DNA of 52,401 nt from assembly GCA_017853575.1 (NCBI GenBank), contig JAFMJI010000013.1, forward strand, positions 1-52,401, in the 5' to 3' direction. The notes beneath the pieces were generated by a model, which worked only from the letters and a program-made list of their open reading frames with translations, made no database searches and had not been told where the DNA came from. A program made the position numbers and the translations under genes. The stretch's first letter is position 1; every line of letters starts with the position of its first letter. This document shows positions 29,073-39,100 of the stretch, piece by piece. This stretch comes from Chitinophagaceae bacterium. GTDB lineage: Bacteria > Bacteroidota > Bacteroidia > Chitinophagales > Chitinophagaceae.

Positions 29073-29639
29073 TTATTCACCCAAACGTTGGAGGATAAGA
29101 TTATCAATTTTTGTGAAAAGGTTTGCGGGTGTAAACGGTCTCCAATCAGCCAGCTCCAAAAGTTCAACAAACCGGTGGATACCTGTTTTTTTGAAGTCAT
29201 ATGCCGATTGTTCTGGCAGTCCTAGCATGACGATCCATCCGCCTTTTTCTTGTACTTCTTCATACCACTCTTCATAGTAGCATTCATCGCTGCTATGAAA
29301 GTTCAAAACATTCTCTCCAATCAGTATGAATTTACTGATCCCCTGCGCCAACAACTTGTCGACAACTTCCCTTTTAAGGGTCATAATATCGTTTTCGATT
29401 GCATCATTCCATTCACCAATAAACTCAATGATACAAAACCCGAAATCGTAATCTGCAAAAAGAATTTTCAAATAGAGGGTCTGAGAGCCAAAATCATCCC
29501 ACTGAGGATGGATATAATAGTTGTAAACAGTTTGCGTGAATTCAAATTCAGAATAAGTTCTGCCGAAAAACGGGGACTTTTCATCCTCCTCAGCTATATA
29601 TAAATGTCTCCAGTTATAATATGGTTCTATCTCATGCAT
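29073..29639 (-). CDS. Conserved hypothetical protein linked to murQ
   Basis: 188 residues, acidic, aromatic-rich, with no signal peptide or membrane segment. Visible stretches include IEPYYNWRHLYIAEEDEKSPFFGRTYSE in parts near the N-terminus, KFILIGENVLNFHSSDECYYEEW in the middle, and WRPFTPANLFTKIDNLI near the end. I do not recognise a catalytic motif or named domain. The start overlaps the murQ stop by 8 nt, so translation is probably coupled with murQ, which suggests (inference only) a role connected with amino-sugar salvage or cell-wall turnover. The downstream sdh operon has its own promoter. Confidence 0.7.
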   Translation of the reverse strand: MHEIEPYYNWRHLYIAEEDEKSPFFGRTYSEFEFTQTVYNYYIHPQWDDFGSQTLYLKILFADYDFGFCIIEFIGEWNDAIENDIMTLKREVVDKLLAQGISKFILIGENVLNFHSSDECYYEEWYEEVQEKGGWIVMLGLPEQSAYDFKKTGIHRFVELLELADWRPFTPANLFTKIDNLILQRLGE

Positions 29640-30465
29640 GATGATCCTTCAACCACATGTCCATGGCTTTTTTCACACTTCCGTATTTCAACAACAATGC
29701 TTTTGCCTCTTCTGTTGAGTTTAATTTGATTTTTTCCAATAACATTTTGGTTCCTCTTGCAATCAACTTGTCATTTGTCAATTGCATATTCACCATTTTA
29801 TTATCCTCTACCCGTCCAAGTTGAATCATTACAGCTGTTGAAATCATGTTTAGAATGAGTTTCTGTGCTGTTCCGCTCTTCATTCTGGTACTTCCTGTTA
29901 CAAATTCAGGGCCCACTTCAACTTCGATGGGGAAATCTGCTTCACGTGATATGTCAGCATAAAAATTACAAGAAATGGAGCCAGTCGTTATTCCATTCTC
30001 TCTGCACTTTTTTAACCCCCCTATTACATAAGGAGTAGATCCACTTGCAGCTATACCAACAACCACATCATTTTCATTGATTTCATATTCAGTGAGATCT
30101 TTCCAAGCCTGTGCCATATCATCTTCTGCAAATTCAACAGCGTTGAACATCGCATTTCTTCCTCCAGCAATGATACCAACAACAATTCCATGTGGTATGC
30201 CATAAGTAGGTGGACATTCAGAAGCATCTACTACACCCAACCTGCCACTGGTTCCAGCACCAATATAAAAGAGTCTACCACCAGCCAGCATTTTATCAAC
30301 AACAGCTTCTATAAGTGGGGTAATTTGAGGAATAACTTTTTCAACTGCAGAGGGAACAGATTGATCTTCTTTGTTTATATGGGTAATAATTTCACCAGCA
30401 CTCATTTTTTCCAAATGGTGATAGTGTGATTCCAACTCAGTTGTTTTATTTCTTTTTTGATCCAC
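29632..30465 (-). CDS. murQ: N-acetylmuramic acid 6-phosphate etherase
   Basis: Splits the D-lactyl ether of N-acetylmuramic acid (MurNAc) 6-phosphate to give GlcNAc-6-phosphate in peptidoglycan recycling; cytoplasmic. The SIS-fold core is GAGTSGRLGVVDASECPPTYG-like text around residue 72, with the catalytic Glu in ASECPPTYG. Further motifs are VVGIAASGSTPYVIGGL and EVGPEFVTGSTRMKSGTAQK. At 277 residues it is slightly shorter than E. coli MurQ (298), mainly at the ends; the usual N-terminal TE(x)RNP-type segment is reduced to TTELESHYHHL. It overlaps the upstream kinase gene by 20 nt. Confidence 0.95.
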   Translation of the reverse strand: MDQKRNKTTELESHYHHLEKMSAGEIITHINKEDQSVPSAVEKVIPQITPLIEAVVDKMLAGGRLFYIGAGTSGRLGVVDASECPPTYGIPHGIVVGIIAGGRNAMFNAVEFAEDDMAQAWKDLTEYEINENDVVVGIAASGSTPYVIGGLKKCRENGITTGSISCNFYADISREADFPIEVEVGPEFVTGSTRMKSGTAQKLILNMISTAVMIQLGRVEDNKMVNMQLTNDKLIARGTKMLLEKIKLNSTEEAKALLLKYGSVKKAMDMWLKDHHA

Positions 30466-31312
30466 TTCTCAGTTGATGAAATTTAGTCAATCCCTCCATT
30501 GGATCTTTCAGGATTTGACCTAAATGAAATCCATATACATTACAAAGTTCGTCAATTTTGTCTTGGAAATGAAAAGCAATGCTACCTACAAAATGAACTG
30601 GCATTTTTTCAATTTGAGGATAACGAATCAGGTGTGTTCCAAAAAATTCTCTTAATCCATCCTCAATGATGTTCTCAATGATATAGTGTCCACGATGAGC
30701 TGATAAAAATTGTGCAAAATTGGCCAGAAATCTGTTGGGAAATGACTCCCTGTATACTTTATGCAAGATTTCATCTTTGTTAAGATTGAACTGTTTCACA
30801 AAAGCTTTTTCCAAAGATTGATCAAACTTTTTATACAGGAAATGCTGTACAAGTAATTTGCCAAAATAAGCCCCACTTGCCTCATCACCTAAAACATACC
30901 CTAATCCAGGCGAATTAGTAACAATCTTCTTACCATTATAAAAACATGAATTGGATCCAGTTCCCAAAATGCATGTAATGCCAGCTTTGTTACCACAAGT
31001 TGCAATGGCGGCACCCATGAGATCATGGGTTATATGAATTTTTGCATCATCATAAAAAGTTGCAAGTGCACGTGCGACAATTCTTGCTTTAACGCTTGTC
31101 TTGCATCCTGTGCCATAATAATAAACGTGTGAGATGGATTTAGTCAATATTTTTTTGGGAAATTCTTCTCTAATTAGTTTCTCAATCTGCGATTGGGACA
31201 TGTGATAAGGACTAATCCCGGATGTATGAAAATCCTTCAATTTTCCATTTTCGAGCAATCTCCATGCTGTTTTCGTTGCACCACTGTCGGCTATTAATAT
31301 TGATTGCACCAT
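30446..31312 (-). CDS. BadF/BadG-type amino-sugar kinase (MurNAc/GlcNAc kinase-like)
   Basis: ASKHA-fold ATPase of 288 residues. The phosphate-1 motif is LIADSGATKTAWRLLENG, the phosphate-2 region is ITCILGTGSNSCFYNG, and the connecting motif includes GLGYVLGDEASGAYFGK. These match the BadF/BadG/BcrA/BcrD ATPase family, which contains eukaryotic-type GlcNAc kinase and the bacterial MurNAc/GlcNAc kinase MurK. Because it overlaps murQ, MurNAc phosphorylation to supply the etherase is the likely role (inference from context). It starts 51 nt from the divergent S41 protease gene. Confidence 0.85.
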   Translation of the reverse strand: MVQSILIADSGATKTAWRLLENGKLKDFHTSGISPYHMSQSQIEKLIREEFPKKILTKSISHVYYYGTGCKTSVKARIVARALATFYDDAKIHITHDLMGAAIATCGNKAGITCILGTGSNSCFYNGKKIVTNSPGLGYVLGDEASGAYFGKLLVQHFLYKKFDQSLEKAFVKQFNLNKDEILHKVYRESFPNRFLANFAQFLSAHRGHYIIENIIEDGLREFFGTHLIRYPQIEKMPVHFVGSIAFHFQDKIDELCNVYGFHLGQILKDPMEGLTKFHQLRSGSKKK

Positions 31313-31363
31313 ATCTCAAATGAATTCAGGAACTTTGTAAAAATCGAACAAGCGTTTAATTCC

Positions 31364-32965
31364 ATGAGTAAGCATCATATCAAAGTCTTTTTCCCCATAT
31401 TTTTTTCAGTTGCAGTGATATTGGGAATGTTTATTGGTTACAAATTACACAGCAATATGCCAAATACGAAAAGTTTTTTTGGCACTGCTTCCGCCAATAC
31501 AGAAAGTGAGGTGTTGCAAATCATAGAAGAACGATATGTAGACTCTGTAAATCCTGAGAAACTTTCCAAAGCAGCAATTATTTCAATGCTACAGGAACTT
31601 GACCCACATTCAGTATTTATACCATATCAAAAACTTTCTGAGGTCAACGAAGATCTTGAAGGTAGCTTTCAGGGAATTGGTATTGAATTCAACATCATAA
31701 AAGACACGGTTCATGTATTGAACGTAGTTGAAGGAGGCCCCTCAGCAAGGGCTGGACTGGAAATTGGAGATAAAATCATTCGGGTTGACAGCCACAATGC
31801 AGTTGGAATGAAGGACAGTGAGGCATTTAAAAAATGGGTAAAAGGTCCTAAAGGCACAGAAGTTCAGTTGCAGCTATCAAGATCAGGAAAAATTTTTACC
31901 AAGAAGATCAATAGAGATTTTATTCCTATGCCATCCTTGGATGCTTATTATATGATCGACAAAACAAAGGGATATATAAGACTTAACCGTTTCTCCAACA
32001 ATACATACAAAGAATTTATTGAGGCACTTCAAAGCTTGACTTCAAAGGGTATGAAAAAACTAATCCTTGATCTGAGAGACAACGGAGGAGGCATTTTGGA
32101 GGAAGCCATTGACATCATTGATGAATTGGTTGGAGGAGATCAGATGATCGTTTATACAGAGGGATTGAAAAATCCACGAAAAGAATACAAAGCAAAAAGA
32201 AAGGGAATTTTCGAAGATGGTAAAATAGTAGTGATGATCAATGAAGGATCTGCTTCAGCAAGTGAGGTCATTGCAGGCGCCTTGCAAGATTTGGACAGGG
32301 CCACCATTGTTGGAAGAAGAAGTTTTGGAAAGGGACTTGTGCAGGAACAATTTATGCTTTCAGACGGTTCTGCTCTTAGGCTTACAACTGCAAGATATTT
32401 TACTCCATTGGGCAGAAGTATTCAAAAACCTTATGACAAAGGATTTCAGGATTACTCATCTGAAGTATTAGAAAGATATCATAACCCAACTTCACAATCT
32501 GCAGACAGCAACAATATTCAAAAGGGAAATTTTGTCACCTCAAAATCAGGTAAGAAACTATTTGGTGGAGGGGGCATTACCCCTGATGTTTACGTTCCAT
32601 TGGATGAACAATTGCTCGATTCAAATCTGAATATTTTCTTCAGAAATAATATGCTAACATTTTTTGCTTATAAGTATTTCATGGTGCACCAAAAACAATT
32701 AAGAGGATTTGAAACTTTCGAAAAATATCAATCTACATTTCAGATAGAAGATAAAACATATACTGACTTGCTTAGAGAAGCTGGCATCATGTCTTCACCA
32801 AGAAATTTCAGCATTGCACAGCAATTGTTCATTAAAGAAAGGCTGAAGGCTGTAATTGGGAGAATGGTTTGGAAACAAAACGGACTTAACTACGTGTTAA
32901 ATGCGAGCGATAAAACATTTATCAAAGCAACTGAAATCCTTAATGATCAGATGACTGATAAATAA
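31364..32965 (+). CDS. S41 family carboxy-terminal processing protease
   Basis: Periplasmic Ser-Lys protease of the CtpA/Tsp family, 533 residues from ATG 31364 (MSKHHIKVFFPIFFSVAVI), which gives an N-terminal membrane anchor or signal; the open frame extends 20 codons further. A PDZ domain spans about 85-165 (GIGIEFNIIKDTVHVLNVV, PSARAGLEIGDKIIRVD). The protease domain shows LILDLRDNGGGILEEAIDI. The catalytic Ser is in EGSASASEVIAGALQD and the catalytic Lys in GRRSFGKGLVQEQ. A C-terminal helical region of about 130 residues follows. The end overlaps the convergent methyltransferase gene by 26 nt. Confidence 0.94.
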   Translation: MSKHHIKVFFPIFFSVAVILGMFIGYKLHSNMPNTKSFFGTASANTESEVLQIIEERYVDSVNPEKLSKAAIISMLQELDPHSVFIPYQKLSEVNEDLEGSFQGIGIEFNIIKDTVHVLNVVEGGPSARAGLEIGDKIIRVDSHNAVGMKDSEAFKKWVKGPKGTEVQLQLSRSGKIFTKKINRDFIPMPSLDAYYMIDKTKGYIRLNRFSNNTYKEFIEALQSLTSKGMKKLILDLRDNGGGILEEAIDIIDELVGGDQMIVYTEGLKNPRKEYKAKRKGIFEDGKIVVMINEGSASASEVIAGALQDLDRATIVGRRSFGKGLVQEQFMLSDGSALRLTTARYFTPLGRSIQKPYDKGFQDYSSEVLERYHNPTSQSADSNNIQKGNFVTSKSGKKLFGGGGITPDVYVPLDEQLLDSNLNIFFRNNMLTFFAYKYFMVHQKQLRGFETFEKYQSTFQIEDKTYTDLLREAGIMSSPRNFSIAQQLFIKERLKAVIGRMVWKQNGLNYVLNASDKTFIKATEILNDQMTDK

Positions 32966-33824
32966 AAATTTGTGAACTACAAGTACCAGGTTTTATAAAA
33001 GCCTTCATATTTGAAATAAAACCAGTAACTAATGCAGAAATAACACGCATTTTACCATGTCGGTATTTTTCGCTCAACAGACTTACATAAAAGGCATCAA
33101 ACCACATTGGCTTGAGCGCCTTCCTTGAAAATCCATGTCTCAAAAGCAATTGATGCATGCTATCAGGATTAAAATGATATAAGTGCCTTGGAACATCATA
33201 TGCTGCCCAATGTTCTTTGTAATGCTTTGCATCCCATGAAAAATGATTGGGTACTGCAATGATCAACATTGAATTTTTCTTTAATATTCGCTTCAAGTCA
33301 GCAACGGTAGATTGCAAATCATGAACATGTTCAAGGACATGCCATAGCGTAACAACATCAAAATGATTTGATTCAAGAGATTTTAAGTGATCAGGGTTGA
33401 ACACCCGCTGTGATATTAGCTCTGAAGCCTTTTTTTGTGCAGACGCATCAGGTTCGATACCGGTAACATGCCATCCATTTAACTTCATAAAATGAAGAAA
33501 AGAACCTGTTCCACATCCATAGTCTAAGATGTTTCCATTTGATCTTTGGCTGTATTTTTTTACCAGATTGAGTTTCTGACGAATGGAAAAGTTTCTGACT
33601 AATTGATATACATTGTTGAATATTCCCTTTTTGCTGTCTGTATGAGAGATATATGCATCAGACTGATAATAAACTCCTATCTGATTTTTGTCAGGTGGAT
33701 TGTTGGTATATAAAAATCCACAGCTTTGGCACTTAACAAGTTCAAATAATTTATTTGAGACAGTGTAGTCTCTTACTTGCAGATAAGCGAAAGCTGCATC
33801 ATGATTACATACAGGACAATTCAT
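32940..33824 (-). CDS. Class I SAM methyltransferase with N-terminal zinc-ribbon
   Basis: 294 residues. An N-terminal four-cysteine cluster (CPVCNHDA near residue 3 and CQSCGFLYTN near 33) is followed by a Rossmann methyltransferase domain: NILDYGCGTGSFLHFMKLNG, acidic GIEPDASA, and VVTLWHVLEHVHDLQS. The architecture fits the C-methyltransferase-like family (Methyltransf_11/23 with zinc binding) often acting on sugars or lipids, but the substrate cannot be read from sequence. The start overlaps the stop of the upstream HU-CCDC81 gene by 1 nt, so the pair is translationally coupled. The 3' end overlaps the convergent S41 gene. Confidence 0.85.
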   Translation of the reverse strand: MNCPVCNHDAAFAYLQVRDYTVSNKLFELVKCQSCGFLYTNNPPDKNQIGVYYQSDAYISHTDSKKGIFNNVYQLVRNFSIRQKLNLVKKYSQRSNGNILDYGCGTGSFLHFMKLNGWHVTGIEPDASAQKKASELISQRVFNPDHLKSLESNHFDVVTLWHVLEHVHDLQSTVADLKRILKKNSMLIIAVPNHFSWDAKHYKEHWAAYDVPRHLYHFNPDSMHQLLLRHGFSRKALKPMWFDAFYVSLLSEKYRHGKMRVISALVTGFISNMKAFIKPGTCSSQIFIYQSSDH

Positions 33825-34483
33825 TAAAAAGATTTAATCAGCGTATAAGTTGCTCCGGCTTGCTTTGGTATCACTCGATCGTACCTCGCATCCAACAATG
33901 AGAAATTTCCAAATGTAACCCTGATAATAATAAGAGCAATTGAAATAACAAGAATAACCATTGAGAACAATTTCCACCTATCCCATATTTTATTTGACTT
34001 TTGCTCTTCAAAATATGCATGCAGGTCTTCGGATGTTTGAACGCGGTCTCCAGTCAATACATCATGTGAATATGTTTCCCTAACAACATGTTCGTACTTG
34101 ATTTCATCCAAATAGGTGGTATTGTTAAAAGGAACAAAAACTACTTCATTGTTTTTATTTTGAAAGGACCCTACCCCTTCCCAATCAATTTCACCAAGCT
34201 TATTTAAATGATCGGTTAGCTCTTGTGAGAAAAGAGCCAGCTTTTGTCCTAAATCTTCCTCTGAAAGTTGAAGATTGGTTTTAAGATAGCTAAACATTGC
34301 CTCGTCGCTTATTTCCGGAATATGCTCAAAGCGATATCGATACATGGGAGGATAAAAAAGCTTATTGGCGAAGTCATTGGTTGAGGGTACCCGAATCAAA
34401 GATAAAATACCCAAGCCAGGGATGACAACGCTGCCATTCAAGGAAAAGTATTTATACAACCACTTTGATATTTCCAATTGCAT
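33824..34483 (-). CDS. HU-CCDC81 domain membrane protein lacking SPOR
   Basis: 219 residues. The N-terminus (QLEISKWLYKYFSLNGSVVIPGLGIL) and the following 130 residues (LTDHLNKLGEIDWEGVGSF, then EVVFVPFNNTTYLDEIKYE) match the paired CCDC81-like prokaryotic HU domains known mainly from Bacteroidota SPOR proteins. One membrane segment follows (LFSMVILVISIALIIIRVTF, about 170-190) and then only about 30 residues. The expected C-terminal peptidoglycan-binding SPOR domain is absent. Topology would be cytoplasmic HU domains and a short periplasmic tail. It lies 3 nt after the beta-barrel gene and overlaps the methyltransferase start. Confidence 0.75.
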   Translation of the reverse strand: MQLEISKWLYKYFSLNGSVVIPGLGILSLIRVPSTNDFANKLFYPPMYRYRFEHIPEISDEAMFSYLKTNLQLSEEDLGQKLALFSQELTDHLNKLGEIDWEGVGSFQNKNNEVVFVPFNNTTYLDEIKYEHVVRETYSHDVLTGDRVQTSEDLHAYFEEQKSNKIWDRWKLFSMVILVISIALIIIRVTFGNFSLLDARYDRVIPKQAGATYTLIKSF

Positions 34484-34486
34484 AAT

Positions 34487-36139
34487 TTAATTACTTGTTG
34501 TTGAGCCCAACCTGAATTTAACCCCACCTCTGAAATTAAATCCATATGCTGCATATTGGTTCCAGCGTTGGTACTGAATATTCGCAATATTATTCAAATC
34601 AATCCAAAATGCCCATTTTTGATTCAAATTATAGTTTAAATCAAGGTTTAACTCTGCGACTGTCTTCATCTTTAAAGTTTGAGATGAGACTGGATTTTTA
34701 GCAAAACAACCAGTCCATAGATTTGTATTAAATAAAACAGCAAGCTTGTTAACTGGCTTCCATTTCAAGTCAAATTGCATATCAAAGGGCAACAGACCAT
34801 ATGGTTTAAGGTAATCGGTTTGCTGAACAAAATTGGTCCATTTAAATGTAGTGTTAACTGCCATTTGAGGGCTCACAGAATACGAAAGAGATGATTTTAT
34901 TTCAACAGTTTTAATAGAAGATTCGAAAATGGGCTGGAAATCTTTCCCAAGAATACCACTGTTTATAAATAACGGTAGATTTTTATGAAAAACAAAAGCA
35001 GCTTCGCCATCGATTGAAAATCCTTGCTTATTAAACAATTCTATGCCGGTGAACAGTTTATGCTGCTCATAAACGGAGGCATTGAGAACAGGACGAACAA
35101 ATGGATTGAATAAGAGCAGTTTGTAAGGCGTATTTATTTCGTAAATAGATTTTAATCCACCAGACAAAGTCAATTCATCTTTTTTAGCAGAGTATTTGAA
35201 GTGCACATTTGGCATTACATTAACTCTATTACCAGCATATGTTGGATATACAATTAGATCAAAGAGCCATTTTTTAAATGCTATATCTGCACCTAAAGGG
35301 ATCATGATCAAAACTGTATTGCTTGAAGTTTTCGCAAAACTGCTGAGATTTGTCCAGGTGAGTGATGCATCATACTTCAATAAAACATTTTTTTTCCACT
35401 GATATTGTAAGGGAAAAGAGAATAATGCAGAAACTGAATTGAACTTATAATTGGTCGTTAAATAATCAAACTTTAATAATGGACGAAGATTTATTTTTCC
35501 TTCTTCGCCTGCCACATTGGTTAAAGTTGCTAATGCATTGTAATTGGTGAAATGTTGTCGTAAATCAACTTCAAATAAAGGAATAGAGGGATTTTTTTCA
35601 AACCCATATGTCCTATAATTATAGTCTTGGACACTTGCTGCCAAATTATACTGATAAGTCTCTGAGATATGCTTTTTAAAAGACAGCCCAATATCTCCTG
35701 TAGAATGTTGTTGCAAAGGCAGCTTCCCTTTCATGGATAAAAAATCTGCATATATGCTGAATTGTTGACTCCTCTTTGTTGATGCATAATTTAAACTTGT
35801 TTGAGGAGAGTGTAAATTTCCGTAACCTATCTGTACAGATAGCTGTGAACTGTCACTTTCAATAGGTCGAGGTCTATAAGCCAATGGCTTAATGGTAAAA
35901 CCACTCATTGGTGTGGTAAAAGATAGTTTAACTGGACTGTATTTTAATTTATATGAACTTGTATCTCTGTTTAAAGACTCAGGTCGAAATTCAATTTTTG
36001 AGGACTTGATGATGCTAGGCTTGAAAGATGAAGTAATGCTAATTTCTTCTTTTTTCTGTTTGTCCAATTGTGCAAAACCCTCATTACCAAAAAAGAAGGT
36101 CATGACTAAAATAATCGATATGATGCTAGTTTTTTTCAC
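34487..36139 (-). CDS. Outer-membrane beta-barrel protein
   Basis: 550 residues with a clear signal peptide (KKTSIISIILVMTFFFGNE, cleavage near FAQLD). The remainder is strand-rich with alternating polar and aromatic residues, for example FSIYADFLSMKGKLPLQQ, YQYNLAASVQDYNYRTYGF and AFWIDLNNIANIQYQRWNQ, and ends in a typical barrel C-terminus (FNFRGGVKFRLGS). The WNQYAAYGF ending recalls TonB-dependent receptor barrels, but there is no plug domain and the size suits a 16-20-strand porin-like barrel. The start lies 14 nt inside the upstream TPR gene, implying coupled synthesis. Confidence 0.8.
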   Translation of the reverse strand: MKKTSIISIILVMTFFFGNEGFAQLDKQKKEEISITSSFKPSIIKSSKIEFRPESLNRDTSSYKLKYSPVKLSFTTPMSGFTIKPLAYRPRPIESDSSQLSVQIGYGNLHSPQTSLNYASTKRSQQFSIYADFLSMKGKLPLQQHSTGDIGLSFKKHISETYQYNLAASVQDYNYRTYGFEKNPSIPLFEVDLRQHFTNYNALATLTNVAGEEGKINLRPLLKFDYLTTNYKFNSVSALFSFPLQYQWKKNVLLKYDASLTWTNLSSFAKTSSNTVLIMIPLGADIAFKKWLFDLIVYPTYAGNRVNVMPNVHFKYSAKKDELTLSGGLKSIYEINTPYKLLLFNPFVRPVLNASVYEQHKLFTGIELFNKQGFSIDGEAAFVFHKNLPLFINSGILGKDFQPIFESSIKTVEIKSSLSYSVSPQMAVNTTFKWTNFVQQTDYLKPYGLLPFDMQFDLKWKPVNKLAVLFNTNLWTGCFAKNPVSSQTLKMKTVAELNLDLNYNLNQKWAFWIDLNNIANIQYQRWNQYAAYGFNFRGGVKFRLGSTTSN

Positions 36140-39100
36140 TCTTTTTATTGGTTGATTTTTCCTCTGCCTCAGCCAGTTTTAATTTTTCAGCTGCCTCATT
36201 TTTCAATGCAGGTATTTTACAATGTTCTACCACGCTTTTCAAAGTTGCTTTGGCATTGAAGTAATCCTTTTGGACAATAAACAAGTCGGCCAGTAAGATA
36301 TATGCTTTTGTGATCCACTTTTCATTGGATCCGCCGCTTTCAATTGTACTGATAGCCTCTTTTTCAGCATCAACAAAGTTCTCATTTAAAAAATGATTGT
36401 TTGCGATTTGAAACCTCGCCTCAGCAGCAATAGAAACAGAGGAGGATGCTAAAGCAGTAATAAAATAATTATTTGATTTCTGATACTCTTTTTTTATTTG
36501 CTCTGTATACCCAAGCATCAAATATGAAAGTGCAGAATCTTCTTTAGATACAGATTGATAATTGAGAAGTTTACTTACCCAATCATAGGATTCCTGGAAA
36601 TTTTGCAAATTATAAAAAGAACGTACTACCCCTCGCAATGCATCCAATTGAATTGAAGGATTGTTAGAAACTTCATTCAGTTTCTGATAACATCTTAATG
36701 CTGCAGTATAATCTTTAAGGTCGTTGAAATAAAGTTTTGCTGCGTTTCCAATAGATTTCTCTTGCATTGGCCCTGCTCCTTTTGAGGCAATCTCTTCGAA
36801 TGTCTGAGCTGCAGCCAGATAAGACTTTGATTTTAATTGTACATCAGCTTTTAATGCCAAGACATTAGTGATATAAAGCCCTTTTGGATATTGATTGATA
36901 TAACTATCCAAAGTAGTAAGTATGGCATGTGAGGGATCAATCGCATATGCATTTTGGATATACCGATAGGTAAGTGAGTCTTTCTCGACGATACTTATCG
37001 ACTTGCCGGCAGACTCAAGAAATTGCTGATAGTCATCAATTTTCCCATTCTCCAAGAACATCAGTTTTGCATTTTCGAGGGCTTCAGTTGTTTGTGGAGA
37101 ACTGGGAAATTCCTTGATTAGAATATTGTATTGCTTGATAGCTTCTTGGGTATTATCTATGTTAAAATATGCAATGCCAAGTTTTAGGATTGAAATAGGC
37201 ATTAATTCATCCTCTTTATCAACTTTTGAAATTAAATTTTTTAATACGGGTATTGCCTCATCAAAATTCTCTTCAGACATATAAGTATCTGCTAATTCTA
37301 TGTTCATCAAACTGATGTAGGGAGAATTACCAAATTTTTGAACAGCATCTTTTAGCAATGATATTTTGGTTTCAGGAGATTTCATTCCTTCAATCAAAGA
37401 CAATTGAAAGATTGCGTAATCTACCCCAAACCCAGCTGATTCGGTTAGTTTGGAATAAAGTGATTTTGCCTTGGGGAAATTTTTATCCATGAAATAACAA
37501 TCAGCTGCCCTTAAAATTGCTTCCCTGACTTTAGCATCTGATAAGTCATTATCAATTAAAAAAACTTTTTCAAAATTAGTATACCCTTTTTTATAGTCTT
37601 CCAGTTCATAGTAGCAATACCCCAAATTATATAAAGCATTGAGTTCATTTACATCTCCTGCACTATATCCAGGGTTATTTAAATACTGTTGAAAATGTTT
37701 TGCAGCAGCAGCAAAATTGTTTTTTCGGAACTCAATCTCTCCCATCCAAAAAACAGACAAATGATAGAAATTTGAATTGGGAAATACATTCAGAAGTTTG
37801 AGCAGTTGTTCTGCCTGATCGTACTGAACTTCATAAATTAGTTCGACAGCTCTGCCGTAATAAATTCTTGGAAGTGCATTTTTTATGACTTGATTGGACA
37901 AGTCAACTTTATCGAGCATTTCAAAAGCAGACTTGAAGTTATTGGTCTTGGTATAATACTGCAAGAGAATCTCCCTTGCTTCTTGATTAAATTTTGAATT
38001 TGGATAATCATCCAAAAAAGCTGTAATGCTGTTGAATCCCTGATCTTCGAATCCTAATTCAAATGACAGCTTTGTGTCTAGGAAAGCTGCAATTTCTTTT
38101 TTATCTGGTGAAAGATTGGAAGAAGTACAATATTGAAAGGACGTTCTTGCATTTGCCTTGTCCTCCATTTTAAGATATGAAAGTCCAAGTACAAACATCG
38201 CTTCAGTTGCGACATCATCTTTACCGATCGAGAGGGCTTTTAATTGTTCAACTGACTTTGAAACTTTATCCAAATGATAGAAACTTGTTCCTAATTCAAA
38301 ACGTTGAACTGGATTTAATGAAAGTCCCTCTGAAAGCAATTTCTCATAAAAAGCAGCTGTTTTAATATACTCATCTTGGTTAAAATAAATAGAAGCCAGA
38401 AGCTGCATCATTTCAATCTGATGAAGACCATCGGTGTTCTTTAAATATTCTTCACCATACTCCAATGCCTTGCTTTCGTTACCCTTATCGTGATAGATGT
38501 ATGCCAAATAAAATGGAATGGCCTTTGAATAGAGAGTATCTTTTTCAATGGATTGAAAAAATGGCAGCGCTTCATCAAAGTTGTTTTCAGAAAACGAAAT
38601 AAATCCGAGGTAATATTGAACATCAGACTTATATCTTGAATTTTCAATTTGTAGGATACTTTTCAGATATGGTTTTGCATTGTCAAATTTCTTCTCTGAA
38701 AAATAGGAGACTGCCTTTTGAAATTGAACCTGTTCATTTTGGTTCTCGCTTAAATAAATTTGATCAATTGATTCTAAAAAATCAAGCGCCTCTTTATACA
38801 TCGACAATTCGAAATAATGATTGGAGAGCAAAAAAGCGATTTGAGATTTGTTGGGGATGTTACCTGTATATGTATAAAACGACAGGGCTTTGTTAATATA
38901 AAAGGCTTCATTCTCAATAACACCAATTTGCAAACGTTTGAACGCAAGGGTTTCTTTGAGCTCCTCGGATATGTTTGGACTTTGCTGAGATTGGACAGCT
39001 TCAATATACTGGGCAGCTGAAGAATATTGACCAAGCTGAAAGAGTTCATCAATTTTTTTAATCCATCGAACTTCAGACTTGGATGATATGTTTTCTTGGG

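Noticed and set aside
32241-32471. A 76-codon plus-strand frame within the S41 protease gene
   Set aside because: It lies entirely inside the protease domain in another frame and shows no family resemblance.
34487-36139. Annotation of the beta-barrel as a full TonB-dependent receptor
   Set aside because: No plug domain or TonB box is visible and the length is well below that of TonB-dependent receptors.
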